Assembly (NCBI GenBank): GCA_021325365.1
Contig: JAJPHF010000101.1
Span: 1 to 30,404 of the forward strand
Reading direction: 5' to 3'
Origin: Pseudomonadota bacterium
GTDB lineage: Bacteria; Chloroflexota; UBA6077; JAJPHF01
DNA length: 30,404 nucleotides
In this document: piece by piece, positions 24,172 to 30,404 of the stretch
How the letters are laid out: every line of letters starts with the position of its first letter
How positions within the stretch are numbered: position 1 is the first letter of the stretch
The notes under the pieces: generated by a model
Told to the model about the DNA's origin: nothing
Database searches by the model: none
What the model saw: the letters and a program-made list of their open reading frames with translations, nothing else
Position numbers and translations under genes: made by a program

Positions 24172-24993
24172 ATGCATGACACCCCACTGCAGATCGACCC
24201 CACGCTGGTGCGTGACCTGGTGGGCCAGGGCCGCGTGTACGATCTGTCGCAGCCGATCGCGCCCGGTATGCCGGTGCTCGCCATGCACCCGCAGTATCAC
24301 TTCAGCCTCGTGCGGCGCCACGGCGACGCCGCGCGGCCCGGCAACGCCAGCAGCGCCAACGAGCTGCTGGTGATGTGCGCCCACACGGGTACGCACCTGG
24401 ACGCGCTGGCGCACTACGCGCGCGACGGCAAGCTCTACGGCGGCGCCGACGCGCTGGCGGCCCAGCAGGGCACGGCGGGCTTCCGCGAGGGCGGCATCGA
24501 GGAGACCCCGCCCATCGTCCAGCGCGGCGTGCTGCTCGACGTGGCCGGCACGCTGGGCGTGGACGTGCTCGGCGACCAGCAGCCCGTGGGCGGCGAGCTG
24601 CTGGCGGCGGCCGAGCGGCGCGCGGGCGTCACGGTCGGGCCGGGCGACGCCGTGCTCATCCGCACCGGCTGGGCGCGGCGCTGGGCCGAGGCGGCGCGCT
24701 TCGTGGACGACGAGGCCGGCAATCCGGGCGTGGACGGCGACGGCGCGCGCTGGCTGATCGCCCGCGGCGTGCGCCTGACGGGCGACGATACCGCCTTCTA
24801 CGAGGTGCACCCGCGGGTGGGCGACGACAACGTCCACGCGCTGCTCATCGCCGACCACGGCGTGCAGATCCTGGAGAACCTGAACCTGGAGCGCCTCGCG
24901 GCCGACGGCGTGAGCCAGTTCCTGTTCGTCGTCTTGCCGCTGCCGCTCGTGGGCGCCACCGGCTCGCCCGTGCGCCCCATCGCCATCGTCTGA
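24172..24993 (+). CDS. Cyclase-family (kynurenine-formamidase-like) hydrolase
   Basis: A 273-residue protein of the PF04199 cyclase family. The metal-binding signature is HTGTHLDALAHY (family HxGTHxDxPxH; Pro is replaced by Leu-Ala here). Also present are VYDLSQPIAPGMPVL at the start, PGDAVLIRTGWARRW, and a C-terminal PLPLVGATGSPVRPIAIV block. Members hydrolyse amides or ring compounds such as N-formylkynurenine and isatin. The start is ATG 24172, with AGGAG nine bases upstream; the TTG at 24163 is in frame but less likely. It lies 90 bp after the deacetylase-fold gene and nine bp before the solute-binding protein gene, so the last two are probably one operon. Confidence 0.9.
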   Translation: MHDTPLQIDPTLVRDLVGQGRVYDLSQPIAPGMPVLAMHPQYHFSLVRRHGDAARPGNASSANELLVMCAHTGTHLDALAHYARDGKLYGGADALAAQQGTAGFREGGIEETPPIVQRGVLLDVAGTLGVDVLGDQQPVGGELLAAAERRAGVTVGPGDAVLIRTGWARRWAEAARFVDDEAGNPGVDGDGARWLIARGVRLTGDDTAFYEVHPRVGDDNVHALLIADHGVQILENLNLERLAADGVSQFLFVVLPLPLVGATGSPVRPIAIV

Positions 24994-25002
24994 GGCCGCG
25001 GG

Positions 25003-26190
25003 ATGGGGCTGCCGTCACGCTTTGCGGGGCGCCCGCGTATCGCGGGGCCGGGCACCGGGCTAGCCACCGCCATCGCTCTGGCGCTCGCGTTCGTGCTAAG
25101 CTGCGCGCCCGCGGCGGGGCCGCCAGCCGCGCCTCCGGCCGCGCCGCCGGACGCGGCCGCGCCGGGCGGCGACTGGCAGGCGGCCTGGAATGCACTCGTC
25201 GAGGCGGCTCGCCGCGAGGGCAAGGTGGTCGTGAAAGGCCCCCCGACGGCGGCCGTGCGCACGGCGCTGCCGGCGGCCTTCCGCGAGCGCTTCGGCGTCG
25301 ACCTGGAGTACATTGGCGGCCCCAGCGGCGACGCGGCGATCCAACTGGCCAGCGAGCGCCAGGCGGGCATCTACTCGACCGACGTGATCCTCGCCGGCGC
25401 CGACACGATGTACGGCCCCATCTTCGAGGGCGGCATGCTCGACCCGCTGCGGCCGGCGCTGATCCATCCTGACGCGCTCGACGCCGCGCACTGGCCCGGC
25501 GGCCAGCTCTGGTTCATGGACCCCGACCGCCAGTACGTGCTGCGGCTCAACAACTCGCTGACGCAGATGATCTACGTGAACACCGACCAGGTGCGCCCTG
25601 AGGCGATCCGCAACTGGTACGACCTGCTGCGGCCGGCGTACCAGGGCCGTATCGCTACCTTCGACCCGTCGATCTCGGGGGCCGGCCTGGCGACCGCCAG
25701 CTATCTCTACAAGACGCTCGGCGAGGACTACGTGCGGCGGCTGTACGTGGACCAGCAGCCGATGTTCTCGCGCGACCACCGCCAGACGGCCGACTGGCTG
25801 GCGCGCGGCCAGTATCCGATCGCCGTCGCGCTGCGCGAGGTCGAGTTCGCGCAGATCAAGCGCGACGGCTTCCCGGTCGCGCCCGTGCCGCAGCCGTCCG
25901 ACGCCCCGGGCCACGTCAGCGCCGGCTTCGGGCTGCTCGGCCTGCTGAACAACGCACCCCACCCACACGCGGCGCAGCTGTTCGTAAACTGGATCGCCGG
26001 CCCCGACGGCATGCTGGTCTGGAGCAAGGCCCAGGGCATCGTGCCCGTCCGCGACGACGTCGACGCCTCCTACGCGCGGGACCAGGTGCCCGACCCCGCC
26101 GTGACCAACTACTTCGACTCCTTTGAGTGGAGCTTCGTCCTCACCGAGCGCGCGCAGATCATGCGGGAGCTGCGCTCCCTGATTCGCTAG
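25003..26190 (+). CDS. Iron/2-aminophosphonate-type ABC substrate-binding lipoprotein
   Basis: A 395-residue extracellular solute-binding protein of the family-1 (AfuA/PotD-like) type. A lipoprotein signal ends in LALAFVLSCAPAAG, with the lipobox Cys, followed by an Ala/Pro linker. The mature part has EGKVVVKGPPT, AAFRERFGVDLEYIGGPSGD, QMIYVNTDQVRPEAIRNWYD and a typical DLLRPAYQGRIATFDPS block, with WSKAQGIVPVRDDVD near the end. It should sit on the outer face of the membrane and deliver a ligand, possibly an anion or metal complex, to a permease. No permease or ATPase gene is in the window after it. It starts nine bp after the cyclase stop, so it probably feeds the hydrolases upstream. Confidence 0.9.
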   Translation: MGLPSRFAGRPRIAGPGTGLATAIALALAFVLSCAPAAGPPAAPPAAPPDAAAPGGDWQAAWNALVEAARREGKVVVKGPPTAAVRTALPAAFRERFGVDLEYIGGPSGDAAIQLASERQAGIYSTDVILAGADTMYGPIFEGGMLDPLRPALIHPDALDAAHWPGGQLWFMDPDRQYVLRLNNSLTQMIYVNTDQVRPEAIRNWYDLLRPAYQGRIATFDPSISGAGLATASYLYKTLGEDYVRRLYVDQQPMFSRDHRQTADWLARGQYPIAVALREVEFAQIKRDGFPVAPVPQPSDAPGHVSAGFGLLGLLNNAPHPHAAQLFVNWIAGPDGMLVWSKAQGIVPVRDDVDASYARDQVPDPAVTNYFDSFEWSFVLTERAQIMRELRSLIR

Positions 26191-26226
26191 TCTTGCGTGG
26201 CCCATGCCCACGCCTCCGGACGAGTC

Positions 26227-26290
26227 GTAGGGGCGGCTCTCGTGACCGCCAGTAGGCGCATAGTCGCGTAGGGGCGGCTCTCGCGACCGC
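26227..26290. repeat. Two diverged GTAGGGGCGG palindromic repeats
   Basis: GTAGGGGCGGCTCTCGTGACC (26227-26250) and a close copy (26268-26290) match the units at 2898-2960. Here the right half reads ACCGCC instead of CCCGCC, so the hairpin is weaker. The stretch 26191-26481 has no gene; it holds these repeats and the hairpin at 26388-26418. Confidence 0.65.
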
Positions 26291-26387
26291 TTTGCCCGAC
26301 TGCACACCGCTCTGGTCCCGCGTGGCCCTCGCCGGGCGGCCAACGCGCGCGTCGCCGCTCGGGATGCGCGCCGCCGACGACGCGGCA

Positions 26388-26418
26388 AGGGCGCACCCGC
26401 CTCCATCGGGTGCGCCCT
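26388..26418. terminator. Perfect 11-bp hairpin between convergent genes
   Basis: AGGGCGCACCC and GGGTGCGCCCT flank a 9-nt loop. It lies where the solute-binding gene (plus) and the Gly/Asn-rich gene (minus) converge, so it may stop both transcripts. There is no T-tract on either side, so the call is moderate. Confidence 0.5.
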
Positions 26419-26481
26419 AGATTAAATGTACCGACCTGCCGGCTTAGCCGCCCGGCAGCTCTCCGCTAGCCGCGGCAGAGG

Positions 26482-27042
26482 TCATCCGGCGTTGCCACCG
26501 TCGCCACCGTTGCCCCCGTTTCCACCATGACCACCGTTACCCCCATTGCCGCCGTTGCCGCCGTTGCCCCCGTGACCGCCGTTCCCCCCGTTGCCGCCAT
26601 TGCCGCCGCGCCCGCCAGCGCCGCCGTTCCCGCCGTTCCCCCCGTTGCCGCCGCTGCCGCCAGCGCCCCCATTGCCGCCGTTCCCGCCATTCCCGCCGTT
26701 GCCGCCGGTAATGGCCGCATCGCCGCCGGCTCCCCCGTCGCCGCCGTCGAGGCACGTCCCCGGCTGGCCGGGCTGGCCGGGCTGGCCCGGCTGGCCGCCC
26801 AGTCCGGCCCGCCCCGGCTGGCCGGGCTGACCCGGCTGGCCCGGCTGGCCCGGCTGACAGCCGCTCCCGCCGTTGCCGCCATTCCCGCCGTTCCCGCCAT
26901 CTCCCCCTTGCGCCAAGACGACGGGGTGGCCGTGCGCCACCGGCACGGCGTGCCCCACGCCGGTTGCCAGCCCGAGAGCGACGAACAGGGCAGTTGCCAC
27001 GGCTATCCCTCGCGTCCGCTCCGTGTCTGCTTGGAACCGCAT
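26482..27042 (-). CDS. Secreted Gly/Asn-repeat protein with collagen-like segment
   Basis: A 186-residue product from ATG 27042, with AAAGGAG eight bases upstream. The signal peptide ([20 protein letters not shown]) is followed by [11 protein letters not shown] repeats, then a Cys-flanked collagen-like stretch of GQP triplets in two blocks ([11 protein letters not shown]... to GQPGTC), then about 75 residues of (GGN)n with scattered A, S, R, H and D. Strict Gly-Gly-x periodicity could form polyglycine-II or polyproline-II helices, as in snow flea antifreeze protein or the Gly-rich tip of phage S16 gp38. No enzyme motif is present. It is one of two adjacent same-strand genes of this kind. Confidence 0.85.
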   Translation of the reverse strand: MRFQADTERTRGIAVATALFVALGLATGVGHAVPVAHGHPVVLAQGGDGGNGGNGGNGGSGCQPGQPGQPGQPGQPGRAGLGGQPGQPGQPGQPGTCLDGGDGGAGGDAAITGGNGGNGGNGGNGGAGGSGGNGGNGGNGGAGGRGGNGGNGGNGGHGGNGGNGGNGGNGGHGGNGGNGGDGGNAG

Positions 27043-27312
27043 AACCTTGCTCCTTTATGGGACTCGTTCCGCCAGGCCCCGCGCCTGGCCGCGCGCCCCG
27101 CTACCGTCGGAGTTGCGTTAGGCCCGCGCGCTGGTCCATGCCGAGTACTGTCGCCGCCGTCGCCACCGGTTGTCCAGAGGGCTATACGCTACGCCTACGC
27201 GCTACGGCAACCATGCCCCGAGGGGGCGCCCGACTGGCCGGGCACCCCCTCCGTAGAAGAGCAGTTATGTAGCCTCAGGCGGGTACAGTGTCTCGGCCCT
27301 CAAGAGGGCAGG

Positions 27313-28137
27313 CTACGAGGCGTCGCCACCGTTGCCGCCGTTGCCACCAATCGCGCCGGGTCCGGTCGCGTTGCCACCATTGCCGCCGTTGCCGCCCTGA
27401 GCATCCGGCCCGGTCGCGTTGCCACCGTTGCCGCCGTTGCCACCCTGGGCATTCAGGCCAGTCGCGTTGCCGCCGTTGCCGCCGTTCCCGCCGATCGCGC
27501 CGGGCCCGGTGGCGTTCCCACCGTTGCCACCATTGCCGCCGATCGCGCCCGGCCCGGTGGCGTTGCCACCATTGCCGCCGTTGCCGCCCTGAGCATCCGG
27601 CCCGGTCGCGTTGCCACCGTTGCCGCCGTTGCCACCCTGAGCATTCGGCCCGGTGGCGTTGCCGCCGTTGCCACCATTGCCGCCGATCGCGCCGGGGCCG
27701 TGAGCATTACCGCCGTTGCCGCCGTTCCCGCCGATCGCACCCGGGCCGTGGGCGTTGCCGCCGTTGCCACCATTGCCGCCAATGGCGCCGGGGCCGTGGG
27801 CGTTGCCGCCGTTGCCACCATTGCCGCCGACCGCACCCGGTCCGTGGGCGTTCCCACCATTGCCGCCGTTCCCGCCGATCGCGCCGTGGCCATGAGCGTT
27901 GCCGCCGTTGCCACCATTGCCGCCGATCGCGCCGGGGCCGTGAGCGTTGCCGCCATTGCCACCATTGCCGCCGATCGCGCCGGGGCCGTGAGCATTACCG
28001 CCGTTGCCGCCGTTCCCGCCGACCGCCGCGATCGGCGCCGCGTGGGCACTACTAACCGCCGGGCCGAGACCTGCCAGCACCAGACTCAGAGCCGCCACCG
28101 CGCTGAACGCCACCTGCTTCGTGAACTTGGGAGCCAT
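27313..28137 (-). CDS. Secreted (GGN)n tandem-repeat protein
   Basis: A 274-residue product from ATG 28137, with AAGGAGG about six bases upstream. The signal peptide (VAFSAVAALSLVLAGLGPAV) ends near SSAHAAPIA. The rest is 14 full copies of a 16-residue unit, GGNGGNGGNA(H/T)GPGAI, plus a partial copy ending GDAS. The N-terminal seven copies carry His (AHGPGAI, one AHGHGAI) and the C-terminal seven carry Thr, with variants GPNAQ, GPDAQ and GLNAQ arranged as a repeated block. The 48-bp DNA unit is highly conserved, so recent expansion is likely. There is no Cys and no catalytic motif. Function is unknown; a structural or ice/surface-binding role is speculation. Confidence 0.85.
   Translation of the reverse strand: MAPKFTKQVAFSAVAALSLVLAGLGPAVSSAHAAPIAAVGGNGGNGGNAHGPGAIGGNGGNGGNAHGPGAIGGNGGNGGNAHGHGAIGGNGGNGGNAHGPGAVGGNGGNGGNAHGPGAIGGNGGNGGNAHGPGAIGGNGGNGGNAHGPGAIGGNGGNGGNATGPNAQGGNGGNGGNATGPDAQGGNGGNGGNATGPGAIGGNGGNGGNATGPGAIGGNGGNGGNATGLNAQGGNGGNGGNATGPDAQGGNGGNGGNATGPGAIGGNGGNGGDAS
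27345..28024 (-). repeat. 48-bp tandem repeat array inside secreted-protein gene
   Basis: About 14 copies of a 48-bp unit encode the 16-residue repeats. The units are direct and contiguous with no spacers, so this is not a CRISPR array. The His-type and Thr-type units cluster in separate halves. Confidence 0.85.
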
Positions 28138-28232
28138 CGCTATCCTCCTTATCGCGCTGTTGCCGGTCCGCCATCGGGCTCGGCTGTGTGCGCCTTACAT
28201 GGACAGCATAGGGGCTCGGCTCATTCCGCACG

Positions 28233-28276
28233 GTGACTGCGGTCACACTTAGCGTGCAAATTCGGTCACGCTGTGA
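28233..28276. promoter_or_regulatory. Direct CGGTCACRCT repeats and palindromes, candidate operator
   Basis: CGGTCACACT (28240-28249) and CGGTCACGCT (28263-28272) are direct repeats 23 bp apart. The first overlaps GTGAC-TGCG-GTCAC (28233-28246) and the second overlaps TCAC-GCT-GTGA (28266-28276). They lie upstream of the minus-strand (GGN)n gene, beyond a possible -10 (TATGCT on the minus strand near 28206-28211). A regulator-binding region is plausible. Confidence 0.4.
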
Positions 28277-28283
28277 ACGTCTT

Positions 28284-28326
28284 GGCACAGCGCGGTCGGC
28301 GCCGCGGCGCCCGACCGCGCTGTGCC
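28284..28326. other. Perfect 16-bp inverted repeat
   Basis: GGCACAGCGCGGTCGG (28284-28299), an 11-nt centre (28300-28310) and CCGACCGCGCTGTGCC (28311-28326) form a perfect stem. It lies in a divergent intergenic region (28138-28445), where a terminator for these genes is not expected. It may be a regulator site or a mobile palindrome. The region contains no supported gene. Confidence 0.6.
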
Positions 28327-28445
28327 GCCCGGCGGACGCCGCCGCCGTGCTGAGCGGGGCCGCTTCGGCGCGTGTGGCGCAGTTCCCCGTGCGCCGGTGA
28401 GGGTGTTCACAGCGGGCGCGCGGCGCGAGCGCGTAGGGTGGTTGC

Positions 28446-28652
28446 ATGAAGCAAACACACTGCGTCAACTGTGGTCTGGCCACCCGCCGGCTCTCGCGCG
28501 GGCGCTGCCTGGCCTGCTACGTGTACCTCGCCCGCCGCGGGCGCGAGCGGCCGCTCGTCCCGCGGGGTAGCACGACATGCGCCTGTGGCTACGCGGGCCC
28601 CATCCCCCACCGTGGGCGCTGCCCCGCCTGCTACCTGCGCCCCGAGGCCTGA
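28446..28652 (+). CDS. Small double zinc-ribbon protein (unknown)
   Basis: A 68-residue protein with two internally similar halves: HCVNCG...RLSRGRCLACY and TCACGYAG...PHRGRCPACY, so two four-Cys zinc sites are likely (CxxC...CxxC in the first, CxC...CxxC in the second). It is basic between the two (ARRGRERPLVPR). I do not recognise a named family. The ATG has only a weak AGGGTGG upstream. A hairpin at 28667-28686 follows it. Confidence 0.65.
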   Translation: MKQTHCVNCGLATRRLSRGRCLACYVYLARRGRERPLVPRGSTTCACGYAGPIPHRGRCPACYLRPEA

Positions 28653-28666
28653 CGCGCCCGGCGGAC

Positions 28667-28686
28667 CGCCGTCCACCCGGACGGCG
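28667..28686. terminator. 8-bp hairpin after small zinc-ribbon gene
   Basis: CGCCGTCC-ACCC-GGACGGCG is a perfect stem 15 bp after the stop. It has no T-tract, so termination is possible but not shown. Confidence 0.35.
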
Positions 28687-28757
28687 CTCCACCCGAAGCC
28701 TCCTCGCGTCCAACGTGACCATCCGGATGTGGCCGGCCTGCTCCACCTCCGCTGCCC

Positions 28758-28787
28758 TTGACAGGCGACATGGCGGCTTGCTTTGAT
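28758..28787 (+). promoter_or_regulatory. Candidate sigma-70-type promoter for SsuA-type gene
   Basis: A perfect TTGACA (28758-28763), an 18-bp spacer and TTTGAT (28782-28787) lie about 70 bp before the ATG at 28860. The -35 box is exact and the -10 box is weak. Confidence 0.5.
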
Positions 28788-28859
28788 TGAGCACTTCGCG
28801 GCCGCGCCGGGAGCGACGCGGCGCTGGGACCAGGCCGCGGGGGGCCGAAAGGAGCGGAG

Positions 28860-30047
28860 ATGGAGACGCGCACACGCGGCGCGGGATGGGCGCGGTGGGT
28901 GGCGCCCTGGGCTCTCGGGTTCCTCGTCGCCTGCACCGCCGTGGCGCCGCGCCAGGCGGCGCCGAGCGCGCCCCCGCCGGGCGCCACGGCCCCGGCTGCT
29001 GCCACGCCGGCCGCTACCGCCCCGGCCGCGGCGGCCGCCGCGCGCCCCGCGCTCGCCACGTCGCCGGTCGTGGACCTCAAGGTGAACGCGCTGCCCATCG
29101 CGGCCTGGGCGCCGTACTACATCGCCCAGGAGCGGGGCTATTTCCGGGACGTCGGCCTGAACGTCGAGTTCGCGGTCACGAGCAATACCGTCGAGGCGCT
29201 CCCGTCGCTCGCCCAGGGCCAGATCCAGGTGGGCAACTGCGCGAGCGCCGTCGCCTGCTTCAATGCGCTCAACCGCGGCACGGACATGAAAATCGTCGCG
29301 GACATGCAGTCGGCCGGCAAGACGGCGAAGTCGGACGGCAACGTGGCGCTGGTGGTACGCAAGGATCTGTGGGACAACGGGACGGTTCGCACGCCGCAGG
29401 ACCTGGTCGGCCGCTCCATCTACAACGTCGCGGGGCCGGGCAGCGCGTCGTACATCCAGGCCGCTCGCTGGCTGTTGAGCAACGGCGTGGACCCGCATAG
29501 CATCGACTGGCCGCTCATGCCGTTCCCAGACCAGCTCGCCGCGATGCTGAACAAGGGCATCGAGGTCAGCATCGAGACCGAGCCGCTCGTAACCGCGGGC
29601 GTGGAGCGGGGCGCGTTTGAGATCATGGCGACCCAGGAGGCGATGTACCCGACGACCCAGGTGCTGTACGTGATGTACTGGGGCGGCATCGACCGCCTCG
29701 GCCAGCAGGTGGGCGAGCGGTTCATGGTGGCCCACCTGCGCGCGGTGCGGGCGTACATCGACGCCTTCGAGTACGGCGTCGATCAGGACGCGATCATCAA
29801 GATCCTGACCGACAACACGACGATCAAAGACCCGGCCGTCTGGAAGCAGATCAAGTATTCCTGGGTGGACCCGAACGGCGTCGTGAACCGGGCGGCGCTG
29901 GAAGCCGATGCCGAGCTGCTGCGCCAGCTCGGCCTCCTGCAGACCGCGGTGGACCTCGCCCCGGCGTTCGACGATCACTACCGCGAGTTCGCGGTCCGCT
30001 ACCTGGGTGAGTATCAACCGCCCGCAGGCGCCCCAGCTAGCAGGTGA
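28860..30047 (+). CDS. NMT1/SsuA-type ABC substrate-binding lipoprotein
   Basis: A 395-residue lipoprotein with signal WVAPWALGFLVACTAVAP (lipobox Cys), then a long Ala/Pro linker. The mature domain is of the NMT1/THI5-like (SsuA, TauA, ThiY) type: WAPYYIAQERGYFRDVGLNV, VEALPSLAQGQIQVGNCASA, VVRKDLWDNGTVRTPQDLVG, GPGSASYIQAARWLLSNG. These bind sulfonates, nitrate, pyrimidine precursors or other small aromatic molecules. The ligand here is not predictable. AAAGGAG lies about five bases upstream of the ATG. No permease or ATPase gene follows in the window; the next gene is on the other strand. Confidence 0.92.
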   Translation: METRTRGAGWARWVAPWALGFLVACTAVAPRQAAPSAPPPGATAPAAATPAATAPAAAAAARPALATSPVVDLKVNALPIAAWAPYYIAQERGYFRDVGLNVEFAVTSNTVEALPSLAQGQIQVGNCASAVACFNALNRGTDMKIVADMQSAGKTAKSDGNVALVVRKDLWDNGTVRTPQDLVGRSIYNVAGPGSASYIQAARWLLSNGVDPHSIDWPLMPFPDQLAAMLNKGIEVSIETEPLVTAGVERGAFEIMATQEAMYPTTQVLYVMYWGGIDRLGQQVGERFMVAHLRAVRAYIDAFEYGVDQDAIIKILTDNTTIKDPAVWKQIKYSWVDPNGVVNRAALEADAELLRQLGLLQTAVDLAPAFDDHYREFAVRYLGEYQPPAGAPASR

Positions 30048-30077
30048 TGCCGACACCGGCGACGCCGCTCCCTTACT

Positions 30078-30110
30078 CCCTCTCCCCCTGCGAGAGGGGC
30101 GGGGTGAGGG
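30078..30110. repeat. CCCTCTCCCC...GGGGTGAGGG palindromic repeat
   Basis: Imperfect inverted repeat: CCCTCTCCCC, GAGAGGGG and GGGGTGAGGG can pair in alternative ways. It lies between convergent genes (30048-30212, which holds nothing else I recognise) and belongs to the same general class as the other GC palindromes in the window. Confidence 0.5.
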
Positions 30111-30212
30111 CGCGCCTCCGTCGGCGAACCCCCGGGCCGGACCCGGTACGAGTCCCGCGCCCGGCGTCGGGGCGCCGGCCCGATCGCGCGGCAGACCTCG
30201 CGAGCCGGCGGC

Positions 30213-30404
30213 TCAGGCGGGGTGGCGCCCCACGTAGAACCCCTCGTCGTCGGGCGGCAGGTCGTAGCCCGAGGCCTGGAGGCCCTGGCGCAGCGCCCGC
30301 ATCTGGTTGGGCAGCAGCCGCATCTGCGGCATCGGCAGCAGCCCCCCGTTGAACCCGTGCAGCCAGTTCAGGTACTTCCAGCCGTTGCGGTGGATCAGGT
30401 TCGC
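30213..30404 (-). CDS. DapA-like (dihydrodipicolinate synthase family) protein, C-terminal end only
   Basis: A 63-residue C-terminus cut by the right edge of the window, with the stop at 30213. It reads ANLIHRNGWKYLNWLHGFNG, then GLLPMPQMRLLPNQMRALRQ, and ends DDEGFYVGRHPA. The WLxGFNGG.L.MPQMRL..NQM.ALR.GL.A.G block and FYVGR ending match the C-terminal tail of one DapA-like subgroup of class I aldolases (Schiff-base lyases that cleave or join pyruvate-type substrates). The catalytic Lys and Tyr lie outside the window. It converges with the SsuA-type gene. Confidence 0.7.
   Translation of the reverse strand, partial: ANLIHRNGWKYLNWLHGFNGGLLPMPQMRLLPNQMRALRQGLQASGYDLPPDDEGFYVGRHPA

Noticed and set aside
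23158..24858. A 566-codon minus-strand frame over the deacetylase and cyclase genes
   Set aside because: Shadow frame of two genes with clear family motifs.
26388..26418. Fully typical intrinsic terminator
   Set aside because: The stem is perfect but no T-tract follows on either strand, so it is kept only as a moderate call.
27345..28024. Possible CRISPR array (regular 48-bp repeats)
   Set aside because: Units are contiguous with no unique spacers, keep a protein reading frame, and follow a signal peptide.
26527..28236. A 569-residue plus-strand open frame across the Gly/Asn genes
   Set aside because: It is antisense to two genes with good signal peptides and ribosome-binding sites; the frame stays open only because the codon repeats lack stops.
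1..30404. tRNA, rRNA, integrase, transposase or CRISPR genes
   Set aside because: Looked for and not seen on either strand.

Overview
The window looks like a chromosomal segment from a high-GC (roughly 70%) bacterium, most likely a member of the Chloroflexota. This rests on secreted proteins with Thr/Pro-rich 'ATPTRTATPTRP'-type linkers, a C-terminally truncated MASE1 sensor, family-1-type solute-binding lipoproteins with Ala/Pro linkers, and GC-rich palindromic intergenic repeats of a kind I associate with that phylum. The taxonomy is inference; there is no rRNA or other marker in the window.

Layout. 1-2862: 3' part of a secreted repeat protein (14 repeats, each with a Cys pair). 3086-6369 (minus): a carbohydrate pair, a RhaD-type aldolase fused to a short-chain dehydrogenase, then pseudouridine-5'-phosphate glycosidase, joined by a 4-bp ATGA overlap. 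6430-7500 (minus): a two-gene cassette of unknown function (A then B) present twice in tandem. 7647-9038 (plus): a membrane protein and a 2-hydroxyacid dehydrogenase. 9087-10310 (minus): a MASE1 sensor with a phosphoacceptor helix but no ATPase domain. 10555-11655 (plus): a bacterial SABATH-type carboxyl methyltransferase. 11879-12578 (plus): an antitoxin-like/PIN pair. 12591-16328 (minus): a very large secreted FecR/coiled-coil/six-PPC-like-domain protein. 16595-17790 (plus): promoter, yybP-ykoY manganese riboswitch, overlapping hairpin and TerC-family transporter, followed by a zinc-ribbon protein. 18246-18688 (plus): DUF4258/DUF2283 pair. 18736-19766 (minus): frameshifted ABC_sub_bind lipoprotein gene. 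19862-20565 (minus): DUF433/DUF5615 pair. 20805-22637 (plus): SH3b plus glycoside-hydrolase-like protein. 22760-23161: DUF559 nuclease-like protein. 23221-26190 (plus): deacetylase-fold hydrolase, cyclase-family hydrolase and solute-binding lipoprotein. 26482-28137 (minus): two secreted Gly/Asn repeat proteins. 28446-28652: small zinc-ribbon protein. 28860-30047: NMT1/SsuA-type solute-binding lipoprotein. 30213-30404 (minus): C-terminus of a DapA-like protein cut by the window end.

How parts work together. The best-supported regulatory unit is the Mn2+ riboswitch ahead of TerC. The 3' strand of its P1 helix is also the left arm of a hairpin that carries both a T-tract and the TerC ribosome-binding site, so Mn2+ binding should turn TerC on. 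The 23-26 kb genes and the flanking solute-binding and DapA-like genes look like uptake and ring- or amide-opening catabolism of an unknown small molecule. Three toxin/antitoxin-like pairs are scattered between 11.9 and 20.6 kb.

The most novel material is the duplicated A-B cassette (6430-7500), the tandem pair of (GGN)n proteins (26482-28137), and an in-frame G/C-rich low-complexity insertion in the aldolase/dehydrogenase gene. Several short palindromic repeat families recur between genes.
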